In this document: positions 22,763 to 33,506 of the stretch, piece after piece
Numbering within the stretch: the first letter of the stretch is position 1
Layout: every line of letters begins with the position of its first letter
NCBI GenBank assembly: GCA_017882505.1
Contig: JADGPJ010000025.1
Span: 1 to 33,506 of the forward strand
Origin: Solirubrobacterales bacterium
GTDB lineage: Bacteria > Actinomycetota > Thermoleophilia > Solirubrobacterales > 70-9
Length of the DNA stretch: 33,506 nucleotides
Direction of reading: 5' to 3'
Made by a program: the position numbers and the translations under genes
The notes under the pieces: generated by a model
Told to the model about the DNA's origin: nothing
Databases searched by the model: none
What the model saw: the letters and a program-made list of their open reading frames with translations, nothing else

Positions 22763-22768
22763 AGGATA
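22763..22768 (-). promoter_or_regulatory. Candidate -10 element of the hypothetical membrane protein gene
   Basis: The minus strand reads TATCCT (22768-22763), within GGTATATCCT. A leader of about 33 bases leads to ATG 22724. The hexamer abuts the terminator hairpin of the preceding gene, so the -35 region would fall inside that hairpin. Confidence 0.38.
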
Positions 22769-22769
22769 T

Positions 22770-22798
22770 ACCCGGAGCCTCAGCCGGCTAGTCCGGGT
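22770..22798 (-). terminator. Hairpin terminator after the glycosyltransferase gene
   Basis: ACCCGGA (22770-22776) pairs perfectly with TCCGGGT (22792-22798). Inside, GCC (22777-22779) can pair with GGC (22786-22788). It starts seven bases downstream of the glycosyltransferase stop (22805). Confidence 0.5.
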
Positions 22799-22804
22799 GA
22801 ACGC

Positions 22805-24343
22805 TCAGCCAGGGCCGACGCCGTCAAGCAAGACGCCGGTATTGCGGAAGTTGAGACGGGCTTGGCGCAGAAGCCGCAATCGCAGCGGCGCCAGGCTCGG
22901 TCCCGGCAGCCGGTAGCGGCGGATGAAGAGGGAGCCGGCGTCTTCGTGGGCGCTTTCGCGGAAGCCCGGTCCGAGCAGGCGCCGGGCCGGGCGCGGGACG
23001 CTGCCCTGGGAGACGAAGTCGACTTCGTGGACGAGCCAGGGATATCGCTCAGCGGCCGTGACCTGGATCGCCCCGGTCGAGAGGTAGTGGCGCAGCGGCG
23101 CCTCGCCCAGGGTCCAGGTCACAGTCGCCCGCGGCGCCTGCGGTTCGCCGAGCCGGTTGGCGACCGCGTCCCAGTTGGGCCGCTGGAATTCCGGTGAGAA
23201 GCTGACCCAGACGCAGAAGGCGAGCGAGTAGGCGAGCAGCGCGGCGGCGAGGACCGCGCCGAGTCGCCGCGCCGAGGGCAGGGTGACGGCGATCGCGACC
23301 ACGATCAGCAACGGGATCAGCGCCGGCAGCACGTTGCGGGCGAGGACGTAGTCCATGCTCGAGGAGAGCAGCGCCAGCGCCACCGGGACGCCGACCGCGA
23401 CGACGCCGACGATCAGCGGCCGGGCGGCGGCGCGGCGCTCGTCGCGGTCGGCGCGGGCGGCCAGAAGCGCGAAGGCGGCGAGGCAGAGGGCGAGCGGCAC
23501 GAAGGCAAGCGCCGGGCGCTCGGGCTGGCCGATGATGTCCCCGGTCTCCCCGGTGACGAAGGTCGCGGCGGTTTCCCAGATCCGGTGGCCGAGCGAGAGG
23601 TTGCCGATCCACTCGGCGTGGCCGATCGACATCTGGTGGATCGCCAGCGGCGCCAGCAGCAGGGCGGCGGCGGCGGCGATCCAGATCCCAGCCAGGCTGT
23701 CGCGACCGCGGCGGCGGGCCAGCAGCACGACCTCGGCGAGGATCGGGAAGACAGCAAAGTAGTGGGTCGCGAGAGCCAGCCCGGAGACCACCCCCCAGAT
23801 CGTCAGGTCGCGGCGCCGGCCATGGCGCAGGAAACGAACGCAGTAGAGCAGCGACATGGCGCAGAGCAGGGCCAGCAGCGAGTAGGCGCGCGCCTCCTGC
23901 GAGTACCAGAGCAGCATCGGGTTGACGGCGACCAGGGCCGCCGCCATCAGGCCGGCGCTGCGCCCGCGCAGCTCGATCCCGATCAGGTAGACGAACGGGA
24001 CGGTGGCGACCCCCGCCAGAGCGGAGATCGAGCGCAGGCCAAACTCCCCCGTCCCCGTCACCTGCGTCCAGACCCAGGCCAGTGCGTAGTAGAGCGGCGG
24101 CGCCGACTCGCTGAAGCCGACCGCGTCCATCGCGTGCCCGAAGCTGCCGCGGAGGATGCGACTGGCGGTGACGACCTCGTCGTGGTGGTAGCTCTGGACG
24201 CCGAGGGTGGCGAAGCGCAGCAGCGCCGCCAGCGTCGTCAGTCCGGCGACGATCCAGAAGGCACGGGAGCGGTCTCGGGCCGCCTCCCGAACCGTCTGCA
24301 CATATGACGCAGGGCCCCCCCTGCGAAGGGTTGAGGCCTCCAT
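22805..24343 (-). CDS. GT39-like membrane glycosyltransferase
   Basis: 512-residue polytopic membrane protein resembling the protein mannosyltransferase / ArnT superfamily (GT-C fold), which uses polyprenyl-phosphate sugars. The first loop carries the acidic pair in SYHHDEVVTASR (D55, E56), where GT-C enzymes have their catalytic acid. About ten hydrophobic helices follow (for example FVYLIGIEL and AALLAYSLAFCVWVSF). The last ~130 residues are a soluble extracytoplasmic domain. A HHDE sequence rather than plain DE may also bind metal. The gene starts two bases after the lon stop, so it is in the hsp20-lon transcription unit. The acceptor is unknown. Confidence 0.85.
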   Translation of the reverse strand: MEASTLRRGGPASYVQTVREAARDRSRAFWIVAGLTTLAALLRFATLGVQSYHHDEVVTASRILRGSFGHAMDAVGFSESAPPLYYALAWVWTQVTGTGEFGLRSISALAGVATVPFVYLIGIELRGRSAGLMAAALVAVNPMLLWYSQEARAYSLLALLCAMSLLYCVRFLRHGRRRDLTIWGVVSGLALATHYFAVFPILAEVVLLARRRGRDSLAGIWIAAAAALLLAPLAIHQMSIGHAEWIGNLSLGHRIWETAATFVTGETGDIIGQPERPALAFVPLALCLAAFALLAARADRDERRAAARPLIVGVVAVGVPVALALLSSSMDYVLARNVLPALIPLLIVVAIAVTLPSARRLGAVLAAALLAYSLAFCVWVSFSPEFQRPNWDAVANRLGEPQAPRATVTWTLGEAPLRHYLSTGAIQVTAAERYPWLVHEVDFVSQGSVPRPARRLLGPGFRESAHEDAGSLFIRRYRLPGPSLAPLRLRLLRQARLNFRNTGVLLDGVGPG

Positions 24344-24345
24344 CC

Positions 24346-26729
<2,384 letters not shown>

Positions 26730-26730
<1 letters not shown>

Positions 26731-27173
26731 CACTTGCGGCCGATCGGAACCCGGCGGGTGGTCTCGTCCGGGTCGCGCAGCGGCAGCTCGATCCGCAGGA
26801 CGCCGTCTTCGTAGGTCGCGCTGGCCTGCTCGGCGTCGACCTCGACCTGGAGCTCGACGACGCGGCGGAACGGGCCAGAGGGGATCTCGACCTGCTGGTA
26901 GACACGTCCCTCGGTCTCCTGCACCGGTCGTTCGCCGGCAATCGCCAGGTGGCGGCCGCTGACCTCGATCCCGATCTCGCTCAACGCAACGCCCGAGAGA
27001 TCGACCTTGACGATCGCCCGCTGCGGGTCACCGCAGTAGTAGACGTCGACGTTCGGCGAAAAGCCAATCGTGCGCCTGTGCACGTATCGCGTCCGCCCCC
27101 AGGCATCTCCCAGCATCTGATCCATCTCCCGCCGCATGCGGGCAAAATCCGAAAAAAGGTCGCGCTGAGGCAC
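26730..27173 (-). CDS. Hsp20 family small heat shock protein
   Basis: 147-residue alpha-crystallin-type chaperone that holds unfolding proteins in soluble form. From GTG 27173 the N-terminus is MPQRDLFSDFARMRREMDQM. The crystallin domain follows: FSPNVDVYYCGDPQRAIVKVDLSGV, then VSGRHLAIAGERP and ATYEDGVLRIELP, with a short C-terminal tail ending VPIGRK. The domain's usual I-x-I motif is weak (RVPI). The frame stays open upstream through the palindromic element, giving a longer false protein. The chosen GTG has a TATGTT hexamer six bases upstream, and homology begins there. Expected to be stress-induced. No CIRCE or HAIR operator was seen. Its stop overlaps the lon start. Confidence 0.88.
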
Positions 27174-27179
27174 CCGCAC

Positions 27180-27185
27180 AACATA
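27180..27185 (-). promoter_or_regulatory. -10 element of leaderless hsp20-lon operon
   Basis: The minus strand reads TATGTT at 27185-27180, six bases before GTG 27173. The palindromic element begins about eight bases farther upstream, so the -35 region would lie inside that element. Confidence 0.42.
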
Positions 27186-27192
27186 ACCAGCC

Positions 27193-27560
27193 GAGGCTTG
27201 GGGAGCGACGAGACGAGGCCGGAGGTGGGTGCCCCTCCTGCTTGCTGGGATTTTCGCCGCTAACGTCGCGTCTCTCGCCAAGAGCGCCGCTGCGAAAATC
27301 AGGACGCCGCTGCGCTGGAGGGACACCCACCTCCGGCCCCACGAGCCGCACCGAGTGGCGCAAGCTTCAAAGAACTTCACGAAGCCCGCGCCTCTCGCGA
27401 GCTCGCCATGGCGAAGCGTCCTCGAGTCTGAGAGGAGGAACGGGGTGCCCCTGGAGCGCGCGGCGTCCTGATTTTCGCAGTGCCCGTGCGCGAGAGACGG
27501 CGGGTTAGCGGCGAAAATCCCAGCAAGCGGAAGGGGCACCCCGTCGCTCCCCCAGCGCTC
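27193..27560. repeat. Nested inverted-repeat element (possible MITE-like unit)
   Basis: Left arm 27193-27330 and right arm 27441-27560 are imperfect inverted repeats around a 110-base spacer. The best blocks are 25 identical bases (27240-27264 versus 27504-27528; core TTGCTGGGATTTTCGC) and 21 identical bases (27290-27310 versus 27460-27480; core GCGAAAATCAGG). Each arm also contains its own hairpin, GATTTTCGC facing GCGAAAATC. The left arm has a 15-base insertion relative to the right. The element fills the gap between hsp20 and the Cys-rich gene and has no transposase. Other traces (shared short strings near 15765-15800 and 28530-28610) hint at a dispersed family. Confidence 0.7.
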
Positions 27561-27578
27561 GGGTGATGAGGGAATCGA

Positions 27579-27773
27579 CTACGCCGGCCGCGAAGCCCAG
27601 CGGGGCGCGCGCATCAGCAGGACCGGCTGGCGCGGCGGGACGAGACCCTCGGGGCGGTTGGGCCGGAAGGTCGCGCAGGGCTCGTTCAGCTCGAGCGCGC
27701 AGAGGAGGTTCTTGTGGAAGTAGCAGTCCTCGCAGGTGGGCGGTTTTGGCTTGCGCGGCATCGGCTTGGTCAT
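27579..27773 (-). CDS. Small Cys-rich putative zinc-binding protein
   Basis: From ATG 27773 the product has 64 residues (or 60 from the in-frame ATG at 27761). It carries four cysteines in the pattern C-x2-C-x7-C-x7-C, within CEDCYFHKNLLCALELNEPC, followed by FRPNRPEGLVPPRQ. The spacing suggests one zinc or an iron-sulfur site. Family not recognised; function unknown. A longer frame extends upstream to 27935 but crosses the divergent hydroxylase promoter and has no support. It lies next to the palindromic element and divergent from the hydroxylase. Confidence 0.62.
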   Translation of the reverse strand: MTKPMPRKPKPPTCEDCYFHKNLLCALELNEPCATFRPNRPEGLVPPRQPVLLMRAPRWASRPA

Positions 27774-27898
27774 CCAAGCATCCCGGACGCCCCTGCGCTG
27801 GTCGCTACTTCGCAAATCGCAACCTCTTTGAAACGAGATCGTCACAAGTTCCCCGCGTCTTGCGAGCGGGCCGGGAGCCGCCGCTAACATTGGTCCGG
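27774..27898. promoter_or_regulatory. Hydroxylase promoter region (-35/-10)
   Basis: TTGCGA (27860-27865) and TAACAT (27885-27890), separated by 19 bases, lie before ATG 27899. The eight-base gap to the ATG makes the transcript nearly leaderless. Farther upstream, on the minus strand, TTGCGATTTGCGA forms a short direct repeat (around 27820-27832). No clear promoter for the Cys-rich gene was found. Confidence 0.4.
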
Positions 27899-28519
27899 AT
27901 GGAGGCCCACAGGCGCACCGAGAAGCTCTCGGCATCCCCCCCGCTCTTCAAGAGCGAATTTCTCAATTTCTTCTCCCGCGTGCATCCGGCGGTGCCGGCG
28001 GTGATCTTCGTTCCGGTAGTCGTCGCGATGGAGTGGCTGGGGACCGACCACGGCTTCGGCGTCTGGCAGCTGATCCTGCTGACCCTGGCCGGGATCGGCG
28101 TCTGGACCCTGACCGAGTACTGGCTGCACCGCCTGGTCTTCCACTGGGAGCCCGACAACGCCTTCGGCCGCCGCATGCACTTCATCATCCACGGCATCCA
28201 CCACGACCACCCCAACGACAAGATGCGGCTGGTGATGCCCCCGTCCGTATCGATCCCGCTGGCGGCGCTCTTCCTGCTCGCCTTCTGGCTGATCCTCGGC
28301 TCAGCCGGCTTCCCGATCTTCGCCGGCTTCATCGCCGGCTACCTGTTCTACGACTACACCCACTACTACGTGCACCACTTCGTGCCGAAGACCAGGTTCG
28401 GCAAACGCCTGCGCGAGCACCACATGCGCCACCACTTCCAGGATCACCGCTTCGGATACGGCGTCTCCTCGCCCCTCTGGGACGCGGCCTTCCGCACGCT
28501 GCCGCGCAAGCGCAAGTAG
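27899..28519 (+). CDS. Fatty acid hydroxylase / sterol desaturase family membrane enzyme
   Basis: 206-residue integral membrane di-iron enzyme of the fatty acid hydroxylase superfamily, similar in layout to fatty acid 2-hydroxylases. The histidine clusters are H77-x4-H82 (HRLVFH), H94-x3-H98-x2-HH (101-102), H155-x3-HH (159-160), and H174H175-x2-H178H179 with H183. Two or three hydrophobic segments (about 31-45, 55-72, 112-148) flank them. No cytochrome b5 or other electron-donor domain is fused. It starts at ATG 27899, eight bases after TAACAT. A lipid alpha-hydroxylation role is inferred from the family; substrate unknown. Confidence 0.87.
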   Translation: MEAHRRTEKLSASPPLFKSEFLNFFSRVHPAVPAVIFVPVVVAMEWLGTDHGFGVWQLILLTLAGIGVWTLTEYWLHRLVFHWEPDNAFGRRMHFIIHGIHHDHPNDKMRLVMPPSVSIPLAALFLLAFWLILGSAGFPIFAGFIAGYLFYDYTHYYVHHFVPKTRFGKRLREHHMRHHFQDHRFGYGVSSPLWDAAFRTLPRKRK

Positions 28520-28692
28520 CGCGGGCTAGCCAGCATCCTGCGAGAGGGGAGCCCCACCCAACACGCAGTCAGACAGCGAAAGCAGGCACCACGAGGCCAC
28601 CTCCGGCGACCTGGGAGCGGGAGCTTCTCGCGAAGCCGTCGCTTGCTTTGAGCTTCTGATGGACGGAGGCGATTCGTGGGAGCACACACCTC
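28520..28692. other. Intergenic region between convergent genes
   Basis: 173 bases between the hydroxylase and PucR stops. A five-base hairpin GCTTC-TCGC-GAAGC (28623-28636) and the direct repeat GAGCTTCT (28622 and 28652 area) are seen. Strings such as CCACCTCCGGC recur in the palindromic element. No gene recognised. Confidence 0.35.
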
Positions 28693-29874
28693 CTATCCGG
28701 CAGCACCTGAGCGCAGGGCAAGCTCTATTTCGAAACGGGCATCGGGATCGTCCAACTGGTCGCCCAGCAACTCGCGCAGCCGCGCGACCCGGTAGCGAGC
28801 CGTCTGCGGGTGGACATGCATCTCCGCCGCCATCGCGACCGCGTTGCCGTGGTGGCGGACGTGGGCCAGCGCCGTCTCCCGCATCCTCCCCTGTGCCTTC
28901 TCGGTCAGCGTCCGCAACGGCTCGAGCCGGAGGGCGGCGATCCGCGAGGCCAGCGGCCGCCCCTCGAACAGCAGTAGGTCGGCGAGGTGCTCCTCCGCTA
29001 CCAGCAGGCCCGCCGGCGGCAGCGCGCCCGCGTCGGAGGCGCGCAGCATCGTCAGCGCCAGCGACCACGAGTCGGCCACGCCGGCCGGCTCGGCGGCCGG
29101 GCCCAGCGCCAGCCGCGACCGCGCCGCCGCCCGCGCCAGTGCATCCGAGCGACCCGGTCCCTCCGGGTCGGGCAGCAGTAAGCAACCGGTCCCTTCGAGC
29201 ACGGTCGCCAGCGAGTCCGGTGGCAACCGCCGCCCCACCGCAGCCAGATCCCGCTCGGCGCAGGCAGCCGCCGCGATCCGGCCCGGGATCGGCCACCCCG
29301 CCGCCTGGGCGGCGGCGGCGAGGTCGGCCTGCTCGGCGGGCTGCTCGCGGACCAGCAACGAAGCCAGTTCATGGCGGCGGCGGCGGCGGACGTCCTCGAC
29401 CTCGGCCTGCGCCTCGGCGTAGCCGTCGACCGAGTCGGCCGAGAGCTCGTCGATGTAGGCGAAGATCGCCTCCGCCAGGAGGGTGAGCGGCTCGGCCTCG
29501 AGCTCGGCGCGGCGCCCGGCGGCGGCGATCCGGCGCCAGGCGACCCGGGCGCCGATCCGGTAGGCGGCCTGCAGCGAGTCGAGGGTCCGTCCCTGCCGCT
29601 GCTCGCCGCGGCCGAGCTGCAGGTACACCTCCCGCCCCGGCTCGCGACCGGCGTCGGGGTCGCGGATCAGGGCGACGAACTGGAGCAGCGCCTGTTCGAC
29701 GCCGGTGCGGATCCCGCGGCCGAAGTTGCCCTCGAGCGGGCGCGCGTACTCGGGCACCTCGCGAGCGATCGTCCCGAGGATCTCCTCGGTGATCGCGGGG
29801 AGCTCGGGCTCGATCAGGCCGGCGACGTGGCGCGGCAGGTCCCGCCAGGGCTCGGAATCAAGCTTCTTTATCAT
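28693..29874 (-). CDS. PucR/CdaR family transcriptional regulator
   Basis: 393-residue regulator. The C-terminal helix-turn-helix (about 335-385) is typical of the PucR family: HVHPQTARYRVARLRELLGDQL and a DDPDARFEIELALR tail. The middle carries a GGDEF-like but degenerate domain region; the N-terminal ~180 residues are helical, rich in Arg and Glu, of the kind found in actinobacterial PucR proteins near desaturase genes. It is divergent from the desaturase gene, and the shared region carries two palindromes, so it is the likely regulator of that gene (inference). ATG 29874 lies seven bases after AACTAT (minus), a weak -10. Confidence 0.85.
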   Translation of the reverse strand: MIKKLDSEPWRDLPRHVAGLIEPELPAITEEILGTIAREVPEYARPLEGNFGRGIRTGVEQALLQFVALIRDPDAGREPGREVYLQLGRGEQRQGRTLDSLQAAYRIGARVAWRRIAAAGRRAELEAEPLTLLAEAIFAYIDELSADSVDGYAEAQAEVEDVRRRRRHELASLLVREQPAEQADLAAAAQAAGWPIPGRIAAAACAERDLAAVGRRLPPDSLATVLEGTGCLLLPDPEGPGRSDALARAAARSRLALGPAAEPAGVADSWSLALTMLRASDAGALPPAGLLVAEEHLADLLLFEGRPLASRIAALRLEPLRTLTEKAQGRMRETALAHVRHHGNAVAMAAEMHVHPQTARYRVARLRELLGDQLDDPDARFEIELALRSGAAG

Positions 29875-29881
29875 CTATCTC

Positions 29882-29900
29882 ATAGTTTTCTTGCAAAGAA
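29882..29900 (-). promoter_or_regulatory. PucR gene -10 and adjacent palindrome
   Basis: The minus strand reads AACTAT at 29887-29882, seven bases before ATG 29874. Directly upstream of it lies TTCTT-GCA-AAGAA (29888-29900), a perfect inverted repeat. A bound dimer there would sit against the -10 element. Confidence 0.4.
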
Positions 29901-29924
29901 CGTGGCATAGACGCTAATACATAG

Positions 29925-29944
29925 CGCGAATCTTCGCGTATCTT
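29925..29944 (+). promoter_or_regulatory. Desaturase -10 and adjacent palindrome
   Basis: CGCGAA-TC-TTCGCG (29925-29938), a perfect palindrome with six-base arms, abuts TATCTT (29939-29944). The hexamer lies six bases before ATG 29951, so the transcript would be leaderless. The palindrome covers the spacer between -10 and -35, a classic repressor position. Confidence 0.48.
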
Positions 29945-29950
29945 CTTGAT

Positions 29951-30841
29951 ATGGGCGAGATGACGAGAGTCGAGAAAGGGGCGAACCTGGGCGCAGTGAT
30001 CCTGCCCTTCATCGCCACCATCACCGCGATCGTCCTACTCTGGAACAGCCTGGTCAGCCCGGCCGACCTCGCCATCGCGGCCGTGATGTACCTGTTGACG
30101 GCGGTCGGCATCACCGTCGGCTTCCACCGGCTGCTGACCCACCGCTCCTTCCAGACCGCGAAGCCGACCGAGTACGTGTTCGCGATCCTGGGCTCGATGG
30201 CGGTACAGGGACCCGCGATCTCGTGGGTCTCCGATCATCGCAAGCACCACGCACACACCGATGAAGAGGGCGACCCCCACAGCCCCCACGTCGGGGTGGA
30301 CGGCGGTGCCAGCGGCGTCTTCTCCGGACTCTGGCACGCCCACACCGGTTGGCTGATGTCGACCCAGGGCCGCGCCGACTGGAAGCGCTACGCGCCAGAC
30401 CTCTACGAGGACCGTGGAATGAGGTTCATCAGCCGCCACTTCGTCGCCCTCGTTTACGCCAGCCTGGCGATCCCCGCCCTCGCCGGGTTCCTCGTCACCG
30501 GCACCCTCCTCGGCGCTCTCACCGGCCTCCTCTGGGGTGGGCTGGTCCGCATCTTCTTCGTCCACCACGTGACCTGGAGCGTCAACTCCGTCTGTCACTT
30601 CCTCGGCAGCCGCCGCTTCGACACCGACGATCACTCCACCAACGTGTTCTGGCTGGCCCTGCCATCGCTGGGGGAGTCGTGGCACCACAATCACCACGCC
30701 TTCCCGCGCTCCGCCGTCCACGGCCTCAAACGGTGGGAGCCGGACCCCTCCGCATTCATCATCTCCGTGCTGGAGAAGGTGGGCCTGGCCCGGAACGTGA
30801 TCCGTATCTCACCTGAGCGCCAGGCCGAGCGGGCCCAGTAG
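29951..30841 (+). CDS. Acyl-CoA desaturase (delta-9 type)
   Basis: 296-residue membrane di-iron desaturase introducing a double bond into acyl-CoA chains. The three histidine boxes of the family are present: HRLLTH (59-64), HRKHH (96-100) and HHNHH (245-249), with HHVTWSVNSVCH near 205-216. Hydrophobic pairs flank them (about 14-32, 39-57, 165-200). No fused cytochrome b5. ATG 29951 is supported by the six-base spacing from TATCTT. The gene is divergent from a PucR regulator. Control of membrane fluidity is a reasonable role; regiospecificity is assumed from family resemblance. Confidence 0.92.
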   Translation: MGEMTRVEKGANLGAVILPFIATITAIVLLWNSLVSPADLAIAAVMYLLTAVGITVGFHRLLTHRSFQTAKPTEYVFAILGSMAVQGPAISWVSDHRKHHAHTDEEGDPHSPHVGVDGGASGVFSGLWHAHTGWLMSTQGRADWKRYAPDLYEDRGMRFISRHFVALVYASLAIPALAGFLVTGTLLGALTGLLWGGLVRIFFVHHVTWSVNSVCHFLGSRRFDTDDHSTNVFWLALPSLGESWHHNHHAFPRSAVHGLKRWEPDPSAFIISVLEKVGLARNVIRISPERQAERAQ

Positions 30842-30908
30842 CAGCGGGCGCCCTCTCACCCTCACCAGTTGGCCGTTTATACAGACTGTCGATGGGAAGA
30901 GCGATCCT

Positions 30909-30941
30909 TGACTAAATAGATAGTCACAGTGAGGTTAGGCT
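30909..30941 (+). promoter_or_regulatory. Promoter and palindromic operator of the nucleoid-protein-like gene
   Basis: TGACTA-N6-TAGTCA (30909-30926) is a perfect inverted repeat overlapping a TTGACT (30908-30913) that would serve as -35. TAGGCT (30936-30941) is the candidate -10, though 22 bases from TTGACT is too long a spacer. The leader contains CTGCC-ACTAA-GGCAG (30950-30964), a small hairpin. Confidence 0.42.
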
Positions 30942-30992
30942 CTGCCACACTGCCACTAAGGCAGAAACTACTTTTGGATGGAAAGGAATTCG

Positions 30993-31376
30993 ATGCCCAG
31001 CACTAGGAACGTACTCGACGAGGCCAGGCACCTGGTTCAAACGCGCCTTGCCGACCTTGACGAGGAGCGCAAACGCCTCGAGCGCGCCCTCGCGGAGCTC
31101 GGTGGCAAATTCGTCAAACGCGCCCCCGGTCGCCCACGCGGCAGCTCCAACGCCAAACCGGCCGGTACCAGCACCGCTCCCCGCCGCCGCAAACGACGTG
31201 GCGGCACCCGCGCCGACCAGGCCGTGAACCTGATTACCAAGGAGCCTGGCATCAGCGCTTCGGACGTCGCCAAGCAGATGAAAATCAAGCCGAACTACCT
31301 GTACCGGGTCCTCGGCGACCTCGAGAAAGAGGGCCGGGTGAAAAAGGACGGCCGTCAGTACTACCCGGCCGGCTGA
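30993..31376 (+). CDS. Small DNA-binding protein: coiled coil, AT-hook, winged helix
   Basis: 127 residues from ATG 30993, chosen because GGAAAGGAATTCG places AAAGGA about seven bases upstream; ATG 30978 is an in-frame alternative. Three parts are seen: a charged coiled coil (6-37, DLDEERKRLERALAELG), an AT-hook-like GRPRG (46-50) followed by the basic patch RRRKRRGG (64-71), and a winged-helix-like end with ISASDVAKQMKIKPNYLYRVL and GRVKKDGRQYY. This resembles actinobacterial nucleoid proteins (Lsr2-like in logic, not in sequence). A self-associating DNA-bridging or silencing role is inferred; no known family was assigned with certainty. A strong hairpin follows its stop. Confidence 0.72.
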   Translation: MPSTRNVLDEARHLVQTRLADLDEERKRLERALAELGGKFVKRAPGRPRGSSNAKPAGTSTAPRRRKRRGGTRADQAVNLITKEPGISASDVAKQMKIKPNYLYRVLGDLEKEGRVKKDGRQYYPAG

Positions 31377-31399
31377 GCCCGACCAGCTTCAGTTCACGC

Positions 31400-31424
31400 G
31401 AGGCCGGCCACATGGGCCGGCCTC
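31400..31424. terminator. Bidirectional hairpin terminator
   Basis: GAGGCCGGCC (31400-31409) pairs perfectly with GGCCGGCCTC (31415-31424), loop ACATG. It stands between the nucleoid-protein-like gene and the convergent mdh stop, and may serve both. No T-tract, but the ten-base GC stem is very stable. Confidence 0.7.
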
Positions 31425-31440
31425 TCCCGTCGGGGGACGC

Positions 31441-33506
<2,066 letters not shown>

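Noticed and set aside
26949-27539. Extended hsp20 frame through the palindromic element
   Set aside because: The upstream part encodes the palindrome's repetitive peptides (LAGIFAAN type) seen in both arms. The family N-terminus and a TATGTT-6-GTG signal support GTG 27173.

Overview
The window is high-GC bacterial chromosome, densely packed with housekeeping genes. The best guess is a member of Actinomycetota, probably class Thermoleophilia (order Solirubrobacterales). This rests on gene content and the style of the proteins: an eukaryote/archaeal-type glycyl-tRNA synthetase, an eukaryote-like NADP isocitrate dehydrogenase, a CASTOR-like channel, PucR and MMPL proteins. It also rests on many genes whose start codon lies 6-8 nt after a TANNNT hexamer, the mark of leaderless transcription common in Actinomycetota. 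The taxonomic placement is inference. No rRNA, convincing tRNA, CRISPR array, prophage or transposase gene was seen. | Layout. 1-6095: RNA maintenance and translation: rsmA and tatD; a convergent FMN-dependent lactate-monooxygenase-like enzyme; then a minus-strand operon of ROK sugar kinase, rsmI and metG. 6096-10046: an intergenic stretch with hairpins, a LytR-CpsA-Psr wall enzyme, an FmdB zinc ribbon protein divergent from glycyl-tRNA synthetase, and a DUF4234 membrane protein. 10032-12510: a minus-strand block with an AlkZ-like winged-helix pseudogene (internal deletion), an NTF2-like/zinc alcohol dehydrogenase pair, a 41-residue FKBP remnant and a PRC-barrel-like gene. 12558-15698: an acyl-CoA ligase, a decayed gene remnant, and an R2lox-type ferritin-like oxidase fused to an SCP2 lipid-binding domain. 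15823-22724: amidase, CASTOR-like channel, MMPL exporter with a TetR regulator, and a small membrane protein. 22805-27173: an hsp20-lon-glycosyltransferase operon. 27193-27560: a nested palindromic element of about 370 bp. 27579-30841: a Cys-rich mini-protein, a fatty acid hydroxylase-like enzyme, and a PucR regulator divergent from a delta-9-type desaturase. 30993-33506: a small nucleoid-protein-like gene, then malate dehydrogenase and (partial) isocitrate dehydrogenase. | Working together. A lipid theme recurs in separate transcription units: acyl-CoA ligase, R2lox-SCP2, hydroxylase, desaturase with its regulator, and MMPL/TetR. Together they could activate, oxidise, hydroxylate, desaturate and export acyl chains, but the sequence does not show that they form one pathway. 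Mdh and Icd form a TCA-cycle pair. Hsp20 and Lon form a proteostasis pair. | The most interesting observations are the R2lox-SCP2 fusion, which keeps the Val/Tyr crosslink positions, the nested palindromic element, the paired palindromes in the PucR/desaturase divergent promoter, tandem operator-like sites before the MMPL gene, the coiled-coil/AT-hook/winged-helix protein with its palindromic promoter, and several gene remnants.
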